From contig JAAYGO010000257.1 of assembly GCA_012727685.1 (NCBI GenBank), forward strand, positions 1-12,531: DNA of 12,531 nt, read 5' to 3'. Shown here piece after piece: positions 1-8,257 of this stretch. Under the pieces are notes generated by a model that saw only the letters and a program-made list of their open reading frames with translations, did not search any database and was not told the DNA's origin. Source of the stretch: Bacillota bacterium (GTDB lineage: Bacteria; Bacillota; Dethiobacteria; DTU022). Every line of letters begins with the position of its first letter. Positions within the stretch are counted from its first letter, which is position 1. A program made the position numbers and the translations under genes.

Positions 1-236
1 AAAACGCTGTATTTTAAAGCCTTTTTGCGGTTTTACTCAATTTTTAGGCCGGTTCGTTGTGACTATTTATTAGCTATGATTCGTGTTACCTTTTAGCTTT
101 AGTTGACCTTTTTGGGGTCGAATCACCTCTGACTTCTCAAAAGAAAGCAGGAAACCGCTGGATAAAGGCGAAAAAGAATCTGACCGATCACCGTTCATTT
201 TAGATAAAGGGTCTGGTCAGGAGGGTTGGCAGTTCC
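1..236. other. AT-rich non-coding leader region
   Basis: This stretch is clearly richer in A and T than the rest of the window and I see no credible coding frame in it. It ends in the ribosome site AGGAGGG at 219-225 for the gene starting at 237. A short inverted repeat, CTGACC at 180-185 and GGTCAG at 215-220, could pair and partly cover that ribosome site, but it is only 6 bp with a 29-base loop. Loose promoter-like hexamers (TATGAT at 75-80, TTGACC at 103-108) lack a correctly spaced partner. I see no recognisable riboswitch or terminator. Confidence 0.5.
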
Positions 237-815
237 ATGGCTGAATACTTGTCCGCGGGTATTGCCTACCTGCTCGGCGCCTTCCCGGCAGCTTATATTT
301 TCAGCAGGCTCATTAAGAAAGTGGACATCCGGACAGTCGGTTCGGGAAATGTGGGCGGCATGAACACGATGAAACAGGCCGGGGCGGCGGCCGGCTTGCT
401 GACCATTGCCGTGGATACGGGTAAAGGGGCCCTCGCCGTCTACCTGGCCTCCCTTTTAGGGGGTGGGCTTTACAGCATGCTCACCGCTGCCTGGCTGGCC
501 GTTCTCGCCCACAACTTCAACCCCTTCCTTGGCTTTAGAGGGGGTAAGGGTTTGGCCACCACCTTCGGTGCATTCCTGGTCCTCTGCCGGCCGTGCCTCT
601 TTTTCATGTTGCTCCTGGCGCTGGCGCTGGCCCTGGCGCTGCACGATACCGGCACCGGGGTGGGGCTTGCGGCGGCCCTTTTGCCGGCCCTGTTCTGGGT
701 GCTGTTCCGCGATTGGACCGCGGTGCTGCTCGGGGCGCTGCTCGGCCTGGTGATCGCGGTCAAACATATCAAGGATTTCCGGGCCTATGCCCGGGGCCGC
801 AGGCAGCTGTTTTAG
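237..815 (+). CDS. Divergent PlsY-family membrane acyltransferase
   Basis: The 192-residue, very hydrophobic protein belongs to the PlsY (acyl-phosphate:glycerol-3-phosphate acyltransferase) family of membrane enzymes. Motif 1 is GSGNVGGMN at 35-43, motif 2 is the glycerol-phosphate loop RGGKGLATTFG at 101-111, and motif 3 is a weak KHIKDFRAYARG at 176-187. It aligns almost without gaps to the canonical PlsY encoded at 4919-5533. Against that copy, GATN becomes GGMN, Arg46 becomes Lys, Asn180 becomes Asp and Glu189 becomes Arg, so several residues considered important in PlsY are altered. Ser36, His177 and the GGKG loop remain. Residues 126-135 are an LA repeat encoded by imperfect CTGGCG hexamers at 615-641. 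The start is supported by AGGAGGG eleven bases upstream. It stands alone and convergent to the HD gene. It may be an acyltransferase with altered substrate or a non-catalytic paralogue; membership is secure, function is not. Confidence 0.85.
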   Translation: MAEYLSAGIAYLLGAFPAAYIFSRLIKKVDIRTVGSGNVGGMNTMKQAGAAAGLLTIAVDTGKGALAVYLASLLGGGLYSMLTAAWLAVLAHNFNPFLGFRGGKGLATTFGAFLVLCRPCLFFMLLLALALALALHDTGTGVGLAAALLPALFWVLFRDWTAVLLGALLGLVIAVKHIKDFRAYARGRRQLF

Positions 816-877
816 GATATAAGCAAATCCGATTTTCTCCCCCTTGTTCGAGTATATGAAGAGGAAACCCTTTTGGT

Positions 878-2074
878 TTAGATTTTAAAGTAACTGAATA
901 GCTGTCCAAAATCAAGGCCGGCGATGGTGATATTTTTGTATTTTTCGTAAAGATGGCGGTTCGCTTCCACCAGGGGCTTCGAGATAATGCCGTGCGTGAT
1001 CGAGAGAAAAGTCTCCATGTAGGCGGCCAGTTGATCGCAGGCCTTGATCAACTCCCCATCCAGGGGATTGTGGCGGTCGTCATTGTACTTTTCGTTTATT
1101 TCTGCCGAGGCCACGATCACGATTTGGCCGTCTTCACGCATGATCTTGCTCTTAAACTCGTTTTGCGTAAAATAGTTGATTTCTTTATACCAGGCGGGGG
1201 GCAGCAGGGGGAAGATCCGCTCTTCAAGCTGGCGGTGTTCGATCTCCTTGATCAACTGTTCAATCCCGGCGACCGACTGCTTTACCGGGGAAACGATATC
1301 GCGGGTGAGCACTTCGGGAAGATCGTGAAACAAGCCGGCAAAAAAGTTATTGTAGACCCGCTTGTCGCCGGCTCCCACTTCCACCGAACAGAGGTATGAG
1401 AGGATAGCCACGATCAGCATGTGGCCGATCACCGATGTCTTGGGCAGCCGCGGTGTCTGGGCCCAGCGCAGTTGAAAGCGCAGTTGCCCCACGAGGTCGA
1501 GGAAATTGCCGGTCTTCTTTCCCAGGGTCAGCTTTTGCACTCCGGCCAGATCGTAGTGCTCTTCAAGCTGATTTTCAATGGCAGCCTTTGTCTCCGCCAA
1601 CCCGTAAAGTCCCTTGTTGAGGCGGTAAATGATCTTAAATTCCCAGTTTGTGGCGAGGTAATGGGCCGCCTTTAACAATTTCCTTTCCAGTAAATACTTG
1701 CTGTGATCAAACAGGTACTCTTCCATGTTCAGCAGGAAGTCGCCGGCCAGCGGGGCCAGCATGGCCTCCAGCTTTTCGAGGACCCAGCGGTTGAGCTGCT
1801 CCCCTTTCTGGGCCATCAACTTGTGGAATACCGGCGGTTTGATGTCGGTCAGCACGATCCGGTGCAAAAATTCAAAGAGGCCCCCTTCGATTAGCTTGCG
1901 CCAGTTAATCCGGAGGTGATGTGTGTCTTCCTCGGTTTTGGCCAGGATATAGGCATAAATCATCTTATGGGCCTGCTTGTCCAGTTCCGTAAAATGTTCG
2001 GGCCTGATATGATCATTCCAGCGCTGAATGCTGGCCGCTTCGAAAAGCAGCTCCAGCAGCTCTTTTCTGATCAC
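878..2074 (-). CDS. Tandem HD-domain protein, YfbR-like C-terminal half
   Basis: The 398-residue soluble protein has a C-terminal metal-dependent phosphohydrolase domain of the HD type closest to YfbR 5'-deoxynucleotidase. Likely metal and catalytic residues are His218, His250-Asp251, Glu254, Asp259 and Asp347, with the YfbR-like string HDLPEVLTRDI at 250-260. The N-terminal half is a degenerate copy of the same domain: QAHKMIYAYIL (34-44) matches IGHMLIVAILS (216-226), LHRIVLTDIKPPV (70-82) sits opposite LPEVLTRDIVSPV (252-264), and LLKAAHYLA opposite LIKACDQLA. In that half His250-Asp251 are replaced by Glu68-Phe69 and Asp347 by His138, so it should not bind metal in the usual way. Start is GTG at 2074 with AGAGGTGA eight bases upstream. 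It lies downstream of the spoIVA terminator, so it probably has its own promoter, which I could not identify. The substrate is unknown; a nucleotide or nucleotide-like phosphate is a guess from the family. Confidence 0.85.
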   Translation of the reverse strand: MIRKELLELLFEAASIQRWNDHIRPEHFTELDKQAHKMIYAYILAKTEEDTHHLRINWRKLIEGGLFEFLHRIVLTDIKPPVFHKLMAQKGEQLNRWVLEKLEAMLAPLAGDFLLNMEEYLFDHSKYLLERKLLKAAHYLATNWEFKIIYRLNKGLYGLAETKAAIENQLEEHYDLAGVQKLTLGKKTGNFLDLVGQLRFQLRWAQTPRLPKTSVIGHMLIVAILSYLCSVEVGAGDKRVYNNFFAGLFHDLPEVLTRDIVSPVKQSVAGIEQLIKEIEHRQLEERIFPLLPPAWYKEINYFTQNEFKSKIMREDGQIVIVASAEINEKYNDDRHNPLDGELIKACDQLAAYMETFLSITHGIISKPLVEANRHLYEKYKNITIAGLDFGQLFSYFKI

Positions 2075-2175
2075 TTCCGCTCACCTCTTATTCAGCCTCA
2101 ATAACTGGCTAGGTTCGCGACCGTGGCACCGCTTTCCTGCCTGAAGGGGAGATGCCCTAGGAATGGGGAACAGAT

Positions 2176-2207
2176 AAAAGGGGCTGTTTCGTTTTTAAGA
2201 CAGCCCC
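2176..2207 (-). terminator. Rho-independent terminator after spoIVA
   Basis: On the minus strand GGGGCTGT and ACAGCCCC form an 8-bp GC-rich stem around a 12-base loop, followed by TTTT. It lies 43 bases beyond the spoIVA stop codon and separates spoIVA from the HD gene. The T-run is short. Confidence 0.75.
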
Positions 2208-2250
2208 GTTAAGCTTATGTATGCAGCCTATCCTGGTCGATGTATCTTTC

Positions 2251-3726
2251 TTAAAGGATAATCGCGATTAAGCCTCCACTGCCTTCGTTAATAATCTTTT
2301 CCAGCGTTTCCTGCAGCTTCTCCTGGGCGTTTGGCGGCATATTGCCCAGTTTGCCGGTAATGCCGTCCTGGACCAGTTCATAGAGCGATTTGCCGAAGAT
2401 CTGCGATTCCCAAATTTTTTCGGGGTTTTCTTCAAACTCATCCATGAGATAATTGGCCAGTTCCTCGCTCTGCCGCTCCGAACCGACAATGGGGGTAAAT
2501 TCCGATTTGACATCCACCTTGATAATATGCAGAGAGGGTGCGCTGGCCCGCAGCCGCACGCCAAAACGGCCGCCCTGGCGGATTATTTCCGGCTGATCCA
2601 GTTTCATCTCTTCCAGGGCGGGGGGCACGATCCCGTAACCGACTTCCGATACCTGGTAGAGGGCTTCGGCAAGCTTATCATACTCCCGCTTGGCGCCGGA
2701 GTATTCCTTGATTACCCGCATGATATCGGCTTCCCCGGTAATCTCCTCGCCGCATAATTCCCCTAAAACCCGTTCGAACAAGCCCGCCGGGGTTTCCAAC
2801 TGGATCTCCACTTCTCCCGTGCCCAAATTGATTTGCCTTAAGATGGCCGCCTCAATGAAATCGTGCTCCTTAAACTTCTCGAGGAGGTTATTTACTTCGC
2901 GCACTTTTAATACCTCGGCCACATTTTCCTCGATGCACTGGTCAAAATGATCTTTTAACCAAAAACCCTTATCCAGGACCGCGACCCACGGCGGCGTATT
3001 CACCGTTATTTCCCGCACCGGGAATTCGTAGAGCGCCTCTTCCAAGATCACATCCAGATCGGCCTGCTTGAGTTCAAGGCAATTCAAGGTGATGACCGGA
3101 ACATCATATTTAAAAGAAAGCTCATCTTGCAGTTGGCGGGTTTCTTCAAGAGCAGGGTGTGCCGAGTTGAGTATCACGACAAACGGTTTACCCAGTTCTT
3201 TAAGCTCCTCGATGACCCTCTCTTCGGCTTCGAGATAGTTTTCTCTGGGGATCTCCGTAATAGACCCATCGGTGGTGATTACGATGCCAATGGTGGAATG
3301 GTCGGTTATCACCTTGCGGGTACCCAGTTCAGCAGCTTCCTGGAAGGGAATATCGTAATCAAACCAGGGAGTGGAAACCATGCGCGGGCCCTCTTCATCT
3401 TCGTAACCGTAAGCCCCTTCCACGGTATAACCGACACAGTCTACCAGGCGGACGCGCATCAGGATATTTTCACCAACGATGATCTCGACTGCCTCGTCAG
3501 GGACAAATTTCGGCTCCGTGGTCATGATCGTTTTGCCGCCGCTGCCCTGGGGAAGCTCATCGCGTGCCCGCTCCAGTTCGAGGGGATCTTCGAGCTTGGG
3601 CAGGACAAATAGCTCCATAAATTTGCGAATAAATGTGGACTTACCGGTTCGCACCGGACCGACTACCCCTAAATAGATATCGCCCCCGGTCCGTTCTACC
3701 AGATCGCTAAACAGGTCAAATTCCAC
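2251..3726 (-). CDS. spoIVA: Stage IV sporulation protein A, spore coat ATPase
   Basis: SpoIVA is the ATPase that polymerises on the outer forespore membrane, anchored by SpoVM, to form the basement layer on which the coat is built; it is also needed for cortex assembly. The 491-residue length is near that of the Bacillus subtilis protein (about 492). The N-terminal NTPase domain has Walker A GPVRTGKS at 23-30, the threonine pair Thr69-Thr70 in KTIMTTEP, and a Walker B-like VRLVDCVG with Asp96. The C-terminus ends GSGGLIAIIL, like the conserved membrane-targeting tail of the family. Start is GTG at 3726 with AAGGAGG eight bases upstream; the ATG at 3731-3733 is out of frame. It is monocistronic, lying between the gpsA terminator and its own. 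Expression from mother-cell sigma-E is expected from the family, but I could not find a convincing matching promoter. Confidence 0.97.
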   Translation of the reverse strand: MEFDLFSDLVERTGGDIYLGVVGPVRTGKSTFIRKFMELFVLPKLEDPLELERARDELPQGSGGKTIMTTEPKFVPDEAVEIIVGENILMRVRLVDCVGYTVEGAYGYEDEEGPRMVSTPWFDYDIPFQEAAELGTRKVITDHSTIGIVITTDGSITEIPRENYLEAEERVIEELKELGKPFVVILNSAHPALEETRQLQDELSFKYDVPVITLNCLELKQADLDVILEEALYEFPVREITVNTPPWVAVLDKGFWLKDHFDQCIEENVAEVLKVREVNNLLEKFKEHDFIEAAILRQINLGTGEVEIQLETPAGLFERVLGELCGEEITGEADIMRVIKEYSGAKREYDKLAEALYQVSEVGYGIVPPALEEMKLDQPEIIRQGGRFGVRLRASAPSLHIIKVDVKSEFTPIVGSERQSEELANYLMDEFEENPEKIWESQIFGKSLYELVQDGITGKLGNMPPNAQEKLQETLEKIINEGSGGLIAIIL

Positions 3727-3840
3727 CGTTCATCCCTCCTTTACCTTCTTTTTTCCTCTCCCCTTTAAGTAAGGAGGAGCATCGACAATCTAACAATATA
3801 TATATATGACCGGGGCAGAGCTTTATTACTGCAGGGGCAT

Positions 3841-3870
3841 AAAAAATGAGCCGCTTCAGGCGTGCTCATT
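3841..3870 (-). terminator. Strong rho-independent terminator after gpsA
   Basis: On the minus strand AATGAGC pairs with GCTCATT, with an inner CGC/GCG stem, one bulged A and the loop CTGAA, followed by a run of six Ts. It lies 34 bases past the gpsA stop and should end the DUF512-der-plsY-gpsA transcript before spoIVA. Confidence 0.88.
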
Positions 3871-3904
3871 GGCGCCTTTGGCAGCCCTTGCCGGCAGAAA
3901 AGGT

Positions 3905-4918
3905 TTAAAACGCGATCTCTTCCATCTCCGGCTTGGTCGAGCGCTGCATCAGCTCCTCTATCGCGGCGCGGGGCGATTTGCCTTCGAAGAGAACCCGGTA
4001 GATCTCACCGGTTATGGGCATTTCCACCCCGGTCTGCCGGGAGAGGGCCCAGGCCGCCCGGGTGGTGTGCACCCCTTCAGCGACCATTTTCATCCCCGCC
4101 AGGATTTCCCCCAGTATTTTGCCCTGGCCAATTTGCAGGCCCACGTAACGGTTGCGGCTATGCACGCTGCTGCAGGTGACATAGAGATCGCCCAGCCCGG
4201 AGAGGCCGGTAAAAGTGCGCGCCCGGGCGCCCAGGGCTGTCCCCAGGCGGGTCATCTCCACCAGTCCCCGGGTAACCAGGGCGGCCTTCGTGTTGTCCCC
4301 CAGCCCCAGCCCTTCGATGATCCCTGCACCGAGGGCAATGATATTTTTCAGGGCCCCGCCCATTTCCACGCCGATCAGGTCGGGGTTGGTATAAACGCGG
4401 AAAGATGGGCTCGTCAAAGCTTCCTGCACCAGCCTGGCCGTATCGCCGCTGGTCGAAGCGGCCACCGTGGCGGTGGGAATCCCCCGCGATACCTCTTCGG
4501 CGTGGTTCGGCCCGGAGATCACGGCGAGGCGCGGCGCAAAGGAGGGACCCAGTTCCTGTTCCAGCACCTGGGACATGCGCAGGTAGCTGTTTTCCTCCAG
4601 CCCCTTGGCCGCGCAGACTAAAATGGATTGGGGAGGCAAAAGCCCGCGCATCGCCCTGGCGGTGTCGCGCACTCCATGGGAGGGCACCGCCAGGATCACC
4701 ATCTCCCGCTCCTGCAGCGCCTCGGCCAGCTCCAGGGTGGGCCGCACTGCCGGGGGCAGCTTCACCCCCGGCAGGTAAGTTTCATTGACCCTCTTTAAGA
4801 CGATCGTTTTGTAGAGCGCGCTGTTGCGCACCCAGAGGTTTACCTGCGTTCCCTTGCCAGCCAGGGAAATCGCCAGCGCCGTCCCCCAGCCTCCCGCACC
4901 GATTACCGCCACCCGCAT
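3905..4918 (-). CDS. gpsA: NAD(P)-dependent glycerol-3-phosphate dehydrogenase
   Basis: GpsA reduces dihydroxyacetone phosphate to sn-glycerol 3-phosphate, the backbone for phospholipids and the acceptor used by PlsY. The 337 residues match the usual family length. The N-terminal Rossmann nucleotide loop is AVIGAGGWGTALA at 4-16. Further landmarks are the lysine in AAKGLE (Lys105), SGPNHAEEV at 135-143, the probable catalytic lysine in GALKNIIAL (Lys191), GLGDL at 241-245 and SRNR at 254-257. The ATG directly follows the plsY stop codon (TAAATG), and its ribosome site GGGAGGGAG lies inside the end of plsY, which suggests translational coupling. It is the last gene of the operon, followed by a strong terminator. 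The cytosolic enzyme appears complete. Confidence 0.97.
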   Translation of the reverse strand: MRVAVIGAGGWGTALAISLAGKGTQVNLWVRNSALYKTIVLKRVNETYLPGVKLPPAVRPTLELAEALQEREMVILAVPSHGVRDTARAMRGLLPPQSILVCAAKGLEENSYLRMSQVLEQELGPSFAPRLAVISGPNHAEEVSRGIPTATVAASTSGDTARLVQEALTSPSFRVYTNPDLIGVEMGGALKNIIALGAGIIEGLGLGDNTKAALVTRGLVEMTRLGTALGARARTFTGLSGLGDLYVTCSSVHSRNRYVGLQIGQGKILGEILAGMKMVAEGVHTTRAAWALSRQTGVEMPITGEIYRVLFEGKSPRAAIEELMQRSTKPEMEEIAF

Positions 4919-5533
4919 TTATTCGCTCCCTCCCCCGGCAGGCCCGCTCCGCTGCCCGATTTTGGCTTCGGTCCCTTTGAGCAGGCGGGCAATATTGGCG
5001 TGATGGCGCAGCACAATGATCAGCGCCGCAACGATGCCGAAATAGATATGGGCAGCATCATAGCCCAACAGCCAGAATATCAGCGGTGCGCTCATGGCCC
5101 CGAGAATGGAGCCGAGGGAGACATAGCGGGTTGCGGCGATAACAGCGGCGGCGAGGAGCAGGACGAGCAGGGCTGCCCAGACGCTCAAGGCCGCTATTAC
5201 GCCGATACCTGTCGCCGCCCCCTTGCCGCCCTTGAATTTTAAGAAAATGGGAAAGCAATGGCCGAGCAATACGGCGAGCCCGGCGAGGAACGGTAGCGCG
5301 TCCTGGTCGCTGATGGCCCCGGCCAGAAGGACCGCTGCCACTCCCTTGGCGGCATCGAGGAGAAAGACAAGCAGCCCCAGCTTCCATCCGAGGAGGCGCA
5401 GCACATTGGTTGCTCCAATATTGCCGCTGCCGTAATGGCGGATATCGACATCCCTGATCAGGCGGGTGATGATATAGCCAAAGGGAATCGACCCGATGAG
5501 GTATGCAAAGAGCAGGATCGCGATGTCAACCAT
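4919..5533 (-). CDS. plsY: Acyl-phosphate:glycerol-3-phosphate acyltransferase
   Basis: PlsY transfers an acyl group from acyl phosphate (made by PlsX) to glycerol 3-phosphate, giving lysophosphatidic acid at the cytoplasmic membrane. The 204-residue protein is a chain of hydrophobic segments. All three family motifs are canonical: GSGNIGATNVLR at 35-46, KFKGGKGAATGIG at 99-111 and RHHANIARLLKGTE at 176-189. The gene starts immediately after the der stop (TAGATG) with AAAGGAGAT just upstream, and abuts gpsA downstream, placing it with the enzyme that makes its acceptor. This intact copy is presumably the housekeeping enzyme, unlike the divergent paralogue at 237-815. Confidence 0.96.
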   Translation of the reverse strand: MVDIAILLFAYLIGSIPFGYIITRLIRDVDIRHYGSGNIGATNVLRLLGWKLGLLVFLLDAAKGVAAVLLAGAISDQDALPFLAGLAVLLGHCFPIFLKFKGGKGAATGIGVIAALSVWAALLVLLLAAAVIAATRYVSLGSILGAMSAPLIFWLLGYDAAHIYFGIVAALIIVLRHHANIARLLKGTEAKIGQRSGPAGGGSE

Positions 5534-6862
5534 CTACTGATCTCCTTTCTCCTGCCGCGGTTTCAATTTAATCCGGATCGGCGTGCCGCTGAACGAAAAA
5601 GATTCCCGCAGGCGATTCTCCAGGTAGCGCCGGTAGGAAAAATGCACTAGCTGCGGGTCATTAACAAAGAAGACAAAGGTGGGCGGCCTGACCGATGGTT
5701 GGGTGGCATAGTATATTTTCAAGCGTTTGCCCTTGAAGGTGGGCGGTGGATTGACCGCCAGGGCATCCTGCACCAGCTCGTTGAGCAGCGGGGTCGCAAT
5801 CCGCTTATGCTGCTCCTGCCAGACCTGGAGGATCAAGGGGAAAAGCCGCTCGATGCGGCGCCCGGTCAAGGCCGAGACAAAGGCAACGGGCGCGTAGGGG
5901 GCGAACGAAAAGGCGCGGCTTAAGTTTTCAAGCCACTTGCCGCGGGCCCCCTCTTCCCTGCCGCCCAGGTCCCACTTGTTCACCACCATGATCAGCCCCC
6001 GCCCGGCCTGGTCAACATGGCCGGCCAGTTTTAAATCCTGTTCGGCAATGCCCCCGCTGCCGTCTAAGACGAGCAGGACTACATCCGCGCGCTGGATGGC
6101 CTTTAAAGCGCGCAAAACACTGTAATACTCCACCGCCTCCTTGATCCGGCTCTTCCTGCGCACGCCGGCGGTATCGATAAACACATAGCGCTGATCCTGG
6201 CAGGTGAAGTAAGTATCGATGGCGTCGCGGGTAGTGCCGGGGAGATCGGTCACGATCACCCTCTCCTCGCCGAGAGCGGCGTTGACCAGCGAGGATTTGC
6301 CCACGTTGGGGCGGCCCACTACCGCCACTTTAACCGCATCTTCCGGGTAGCTTTCCCCTTCTCCGGGCGGCAGCAGGGCGCAAACCCGGTCCAGCAGATC
6401 GCCTGTGCCCCGGCCATGCGCCGCCGAGATGGCCAGCGGTTCCCCCATGCCCAGTTCGTAAAAGGCGGCCACCGCCAGTTCGCCTGCGGGATGATCGATC
6501 TTGTTGACCACCGGGACGATCGTTTTACCGCTGCGGCGAAGCTGTTCGGCTATATCCTTGTCCAGGGCGGTCACGCCTTCGCGGCCGTCCAGCAAGAAGA
6601 TCACCACCTGCGCCTCCGCCACGGCCAGTTCCGCCTGCCGCCGCACCTGGTTGGAGATCGGATCGCCGCCGCCGAAGGTGATGCCGCCCGTATCGACGAC
6701 AGCAAAGCTGCGGCCGCACCATTCCGCGGTGCCGTAAAGGCGGTCCCGGGTTACACCGGGCATTTTTTCCTCGATGGCGCTCCGGCTTTCGGTGATCCGG
6801 TTAAAGAGGGTTGATTTTCCCACGTTCGGCCGGCCGACGATGGCCACGATATTGCCGTTCAT
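5534..6862 (-). CDS. der: Ribosome biogenesis GTPase Der (EngA)
   Basis: Der is an essential tandem GTPase that assists maturation of the 50S ribosomal subunit. The 442-residue protein has two full G domains: first G1 GRPNVGKS at 10-17, DTGG at 57-60 and NKID at 120-123; second G1 GRPNVGKS at 183-190, DTAG at 230-233 and NKWD at 295-298. A C-terminal KH-like RNA-binding domain follows, from about residue 352. Length and domain order are typical. The ATG overlaps the stop of the upstream DUF512 gene by four bases (ATGA), and plsY starts directly after its stop, so translation is probably coupled on both sides. Confidence 0.98.
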   Translation of the reverse strand: MNGNIVAIVGRPNVGKSTLFNRITESRSAIEEKMPGVTRDRLYGTAEWCGRSFAVVDTGGITFGGGDPISNQVRRQAELAVAEAQVVIFLLDGREGVTALDKDIAEQLRRSGKTIVPVVNKIDHPAGELAVAAFYELGMGEPLAISAAHGRGTGDLLDRVCALLPPGEGESYPEDAVKVAVVGRPNVGKSSLVNAALGEERVIVTDLPGTTRDAIDTYFTCQDQRYVFIDTAGVRRKSRIKEAVEYYSVLRALKAIQRADVVLLVLDGSGGIAEQDLKLAGHVDQAGRGLIMVVNKWDLGGREEGARGKWLENLSRAFSFAPYAPVAFVSALTGRRIERLFPLILQVWQEQHKRIATPLLNELVQDALAVNPPPTFKGKRLKIYYATQPSVRPPTFVFFVNDPQLVHFSYRRYLENRLRESFSFSGTPIRIKLKPRQEKGDQ

Positions 6863-8223
6863 GCCATGGCTCCCTCCTTGCCGGCGGGCTCGCTCCCCTG
6901 GCAGGCGGCCTCCGCAAGGCAGCCGGCCAGTTCAACCGGGCCGCTCACGGCGCGCACCGGCACCTTTAAGGCCTCTTCCAGCTGCTCTACGGTCATGTCG
7001 TCCAAAAAGAGGCCGCTTCCTTCTTTGAGCAGGACCCTGGGGATGAAGAGGGACTCTCCCAAATCCTTGCCGCTGAGGGCGGCAAGCAGGTCCGAACCGG
7101 CCAGCAGCCCGGTCACCGTTACCGGCGGGCCGAAAAAACTGTTTTCGGCCACGGCAAGCTCTAGATGCAGGTTGGGGACAGCATTAAAGCGGCCGATCAG
7201 GCGCCGCAGTAGCGGAGCCGCTTCCCTGCCGGTGACGAGGGTCGCCCGGTAGGGGCGCGGCAGTGGCCCTGTAAGCGGCGGCCGCGGCAAGGCGTCCAGT
7301 TCGTCGAGGAACTGCCTGGCCAGGCCGACCCCGTTTTCCAACTGTGGGAAGCCCTCGTATGCTTCTGCTCTGGGGAACGGCTTCCCGGCCAGGTTATAGA
7401 TTTCATCGGCCAGGTAGATCAGCCGGCTGCCCCGCGCGTGTAAAAAAATCTGCTGGTAGCGCCGCACCATATTGATCAGCGCCTCCGCTTCCGCCGGGGT
7501 GAGGCGGCGCAGCGGCGGTGCGCCGGGCGGGCGGTGGGCGGTCAGGCCTACCGGCACCAGGGCAATGCTTAGCACCGCCGATCCGAGCCGGTATAAATCG
7601 GCAATGGTCTTCTTTAACACCGCTCCAGTGTTGTAGCCGGGACAGAGCACCAGCTGCAGATGGACCCTGATCCCGGCTGCCGTGAGGGCGCGCAGATAGC
7701 GCAGGCCGCGGTCAGCCCGTGCCGTCCTAAAGAGGCGCCGCCTGACCTGCGGGTCAGTGGCGTGGACAGAGATGTAGAGCGGGCTGAGCTGCAGCCTGAT
7801 AATGCGCCTTAGGTCGGCTTCGTCGAGGTTGTTCAGGGTGATGAAATTGCTGTAGAGAAACGACAAGCGGTAATCGTCGTCCTTCAGGTAGAGGGAAGGG
7901 CGGACGCCGCGCGGGTTTTGGTTGACAAAGCAAAAGAGGCAGCGGTTGTGGCAGCGCATCACCGGCGCCATGGTGGGCGGCTCAAATTGCAATCCCAGCG
8001 GCGTGTTGCTTTCCTTGCTGATGGTCAGCCGGCGCAAACGGCCGTTCGGGTCGCGCAGCAGCAGCGTCACCTGCTCGTCCGCTTCCATGATTTTATAGTG
8101 GATGATATCCTTGATCGCCCGGTTGTCCATCCGCAGCAGCCTCGCCCCCGCCGTAATGCCTGCGGCGGCGGCCGGAGAACCGGCGGTTACCCGGCACACC
8201 AGGTATCCTTGATCTTCCTTCAT
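6859..8223 (-). CDS. PDZ and radical-SAM-like DUF512 family protein
   Basis: The 454-residue protein has three recognisable parts: an N-terminal PDZ-like segment (about 5-65, with SPAAAAGITAGARLL), a central radical-SAM-like region, and a C-terminal DUF512 domain (about 265-435, with DEIYNLAGKPFP and YEGFPQLENGVGLARQF). The iron-sulfur cluster signature is CHNRCLFC, Cys91, Cys95 and Cys98, the CxxxCxxC spacing of radical SAM enzymes; no cleavage target or product is known to me. In spore-forming Firmicutes this family is often found next to der, and here it overlaps der by four bases. The ATG at 8223 has GGAAGGAAG upstream. A sigma-A-like promoter lies immediately before it, making it the first gene of the operon. 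The reaction is unknown; a link to ribosome assembly or RNA modification is only suggested by context. Confidence 0.9.
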   Translation of the reverse strand: MKEDQGYLVCRVTAGSPAAAAGITAGARLLRMDNRAIKDIIHYKIMEADEQVTLLLRDPNGRLRRLTISKESNTPLGLQFEPPTMAPVMRCHNRCLFCFVNQNPRGVRPSLYLKDDDYRLSFLYSNFITLNNLDEADLRRIIRLQLSPLYISVHATDPQVRRRLFRTARADRGLRYLRALTAAGIRVHLQLVLCPGYNTGAVLKKTIADLYRLGSAVLSIALVPVGLTAHRPPGAPPLRRLTPAEAEALINMVRRYQQIFLHARGSRLIYLADEIYNLAGKPFPRAEAYEGFPQLENGVGLARQFLDELDALPRPPLTGPLPRPYRATLVTGREAAPLLRRLIGRFNAVPNLHLELAVAENSFFGPPVTVTGLLAGSDLLAALSGKDLGESLFIPRVLLKEGSGLFLDDMTVEQLEEALKVPVRAVSGPVELAGCLAEAACQGSEPAGKEGAMA

Positions 8224-8257
8224 TTAGGCTTCCTTCCCGTTCCAGTGAATCGATTCC

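Noticed and set aside
861..885. AAACC/GGTTT hairpin between the converging genes as a terminator
   Set aside because: The stem is only 5 bp and AT-rich, and neither strand has a proper T-run directly after it.
953..1399. Plus-strand open frame antisense to the HD gene
   Set aside because: The opposite strand encodes the conserved HD motifs, and this frame shows no recognisable domain or ribosome site.
3796..3812. AT-repeat with GTCATAT as a sigma-E promoter for spoIVA
   Set aside because: GTCATAT resembles the -35 box on the minus strand, but no CATACAAT-like -10 is found 12-16 bases downstream. Only the simple AT repeat is certain.
3806..4621. Plus-strand open frame of 271 codons
   Set aside because: It lies mostly antisense to gpsA, whose motifs are unmistakable. 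Its product is rich in G, P, R and H, as expected of a GC-rich shadow frame, and it has no ribosome site at a suitable distance.
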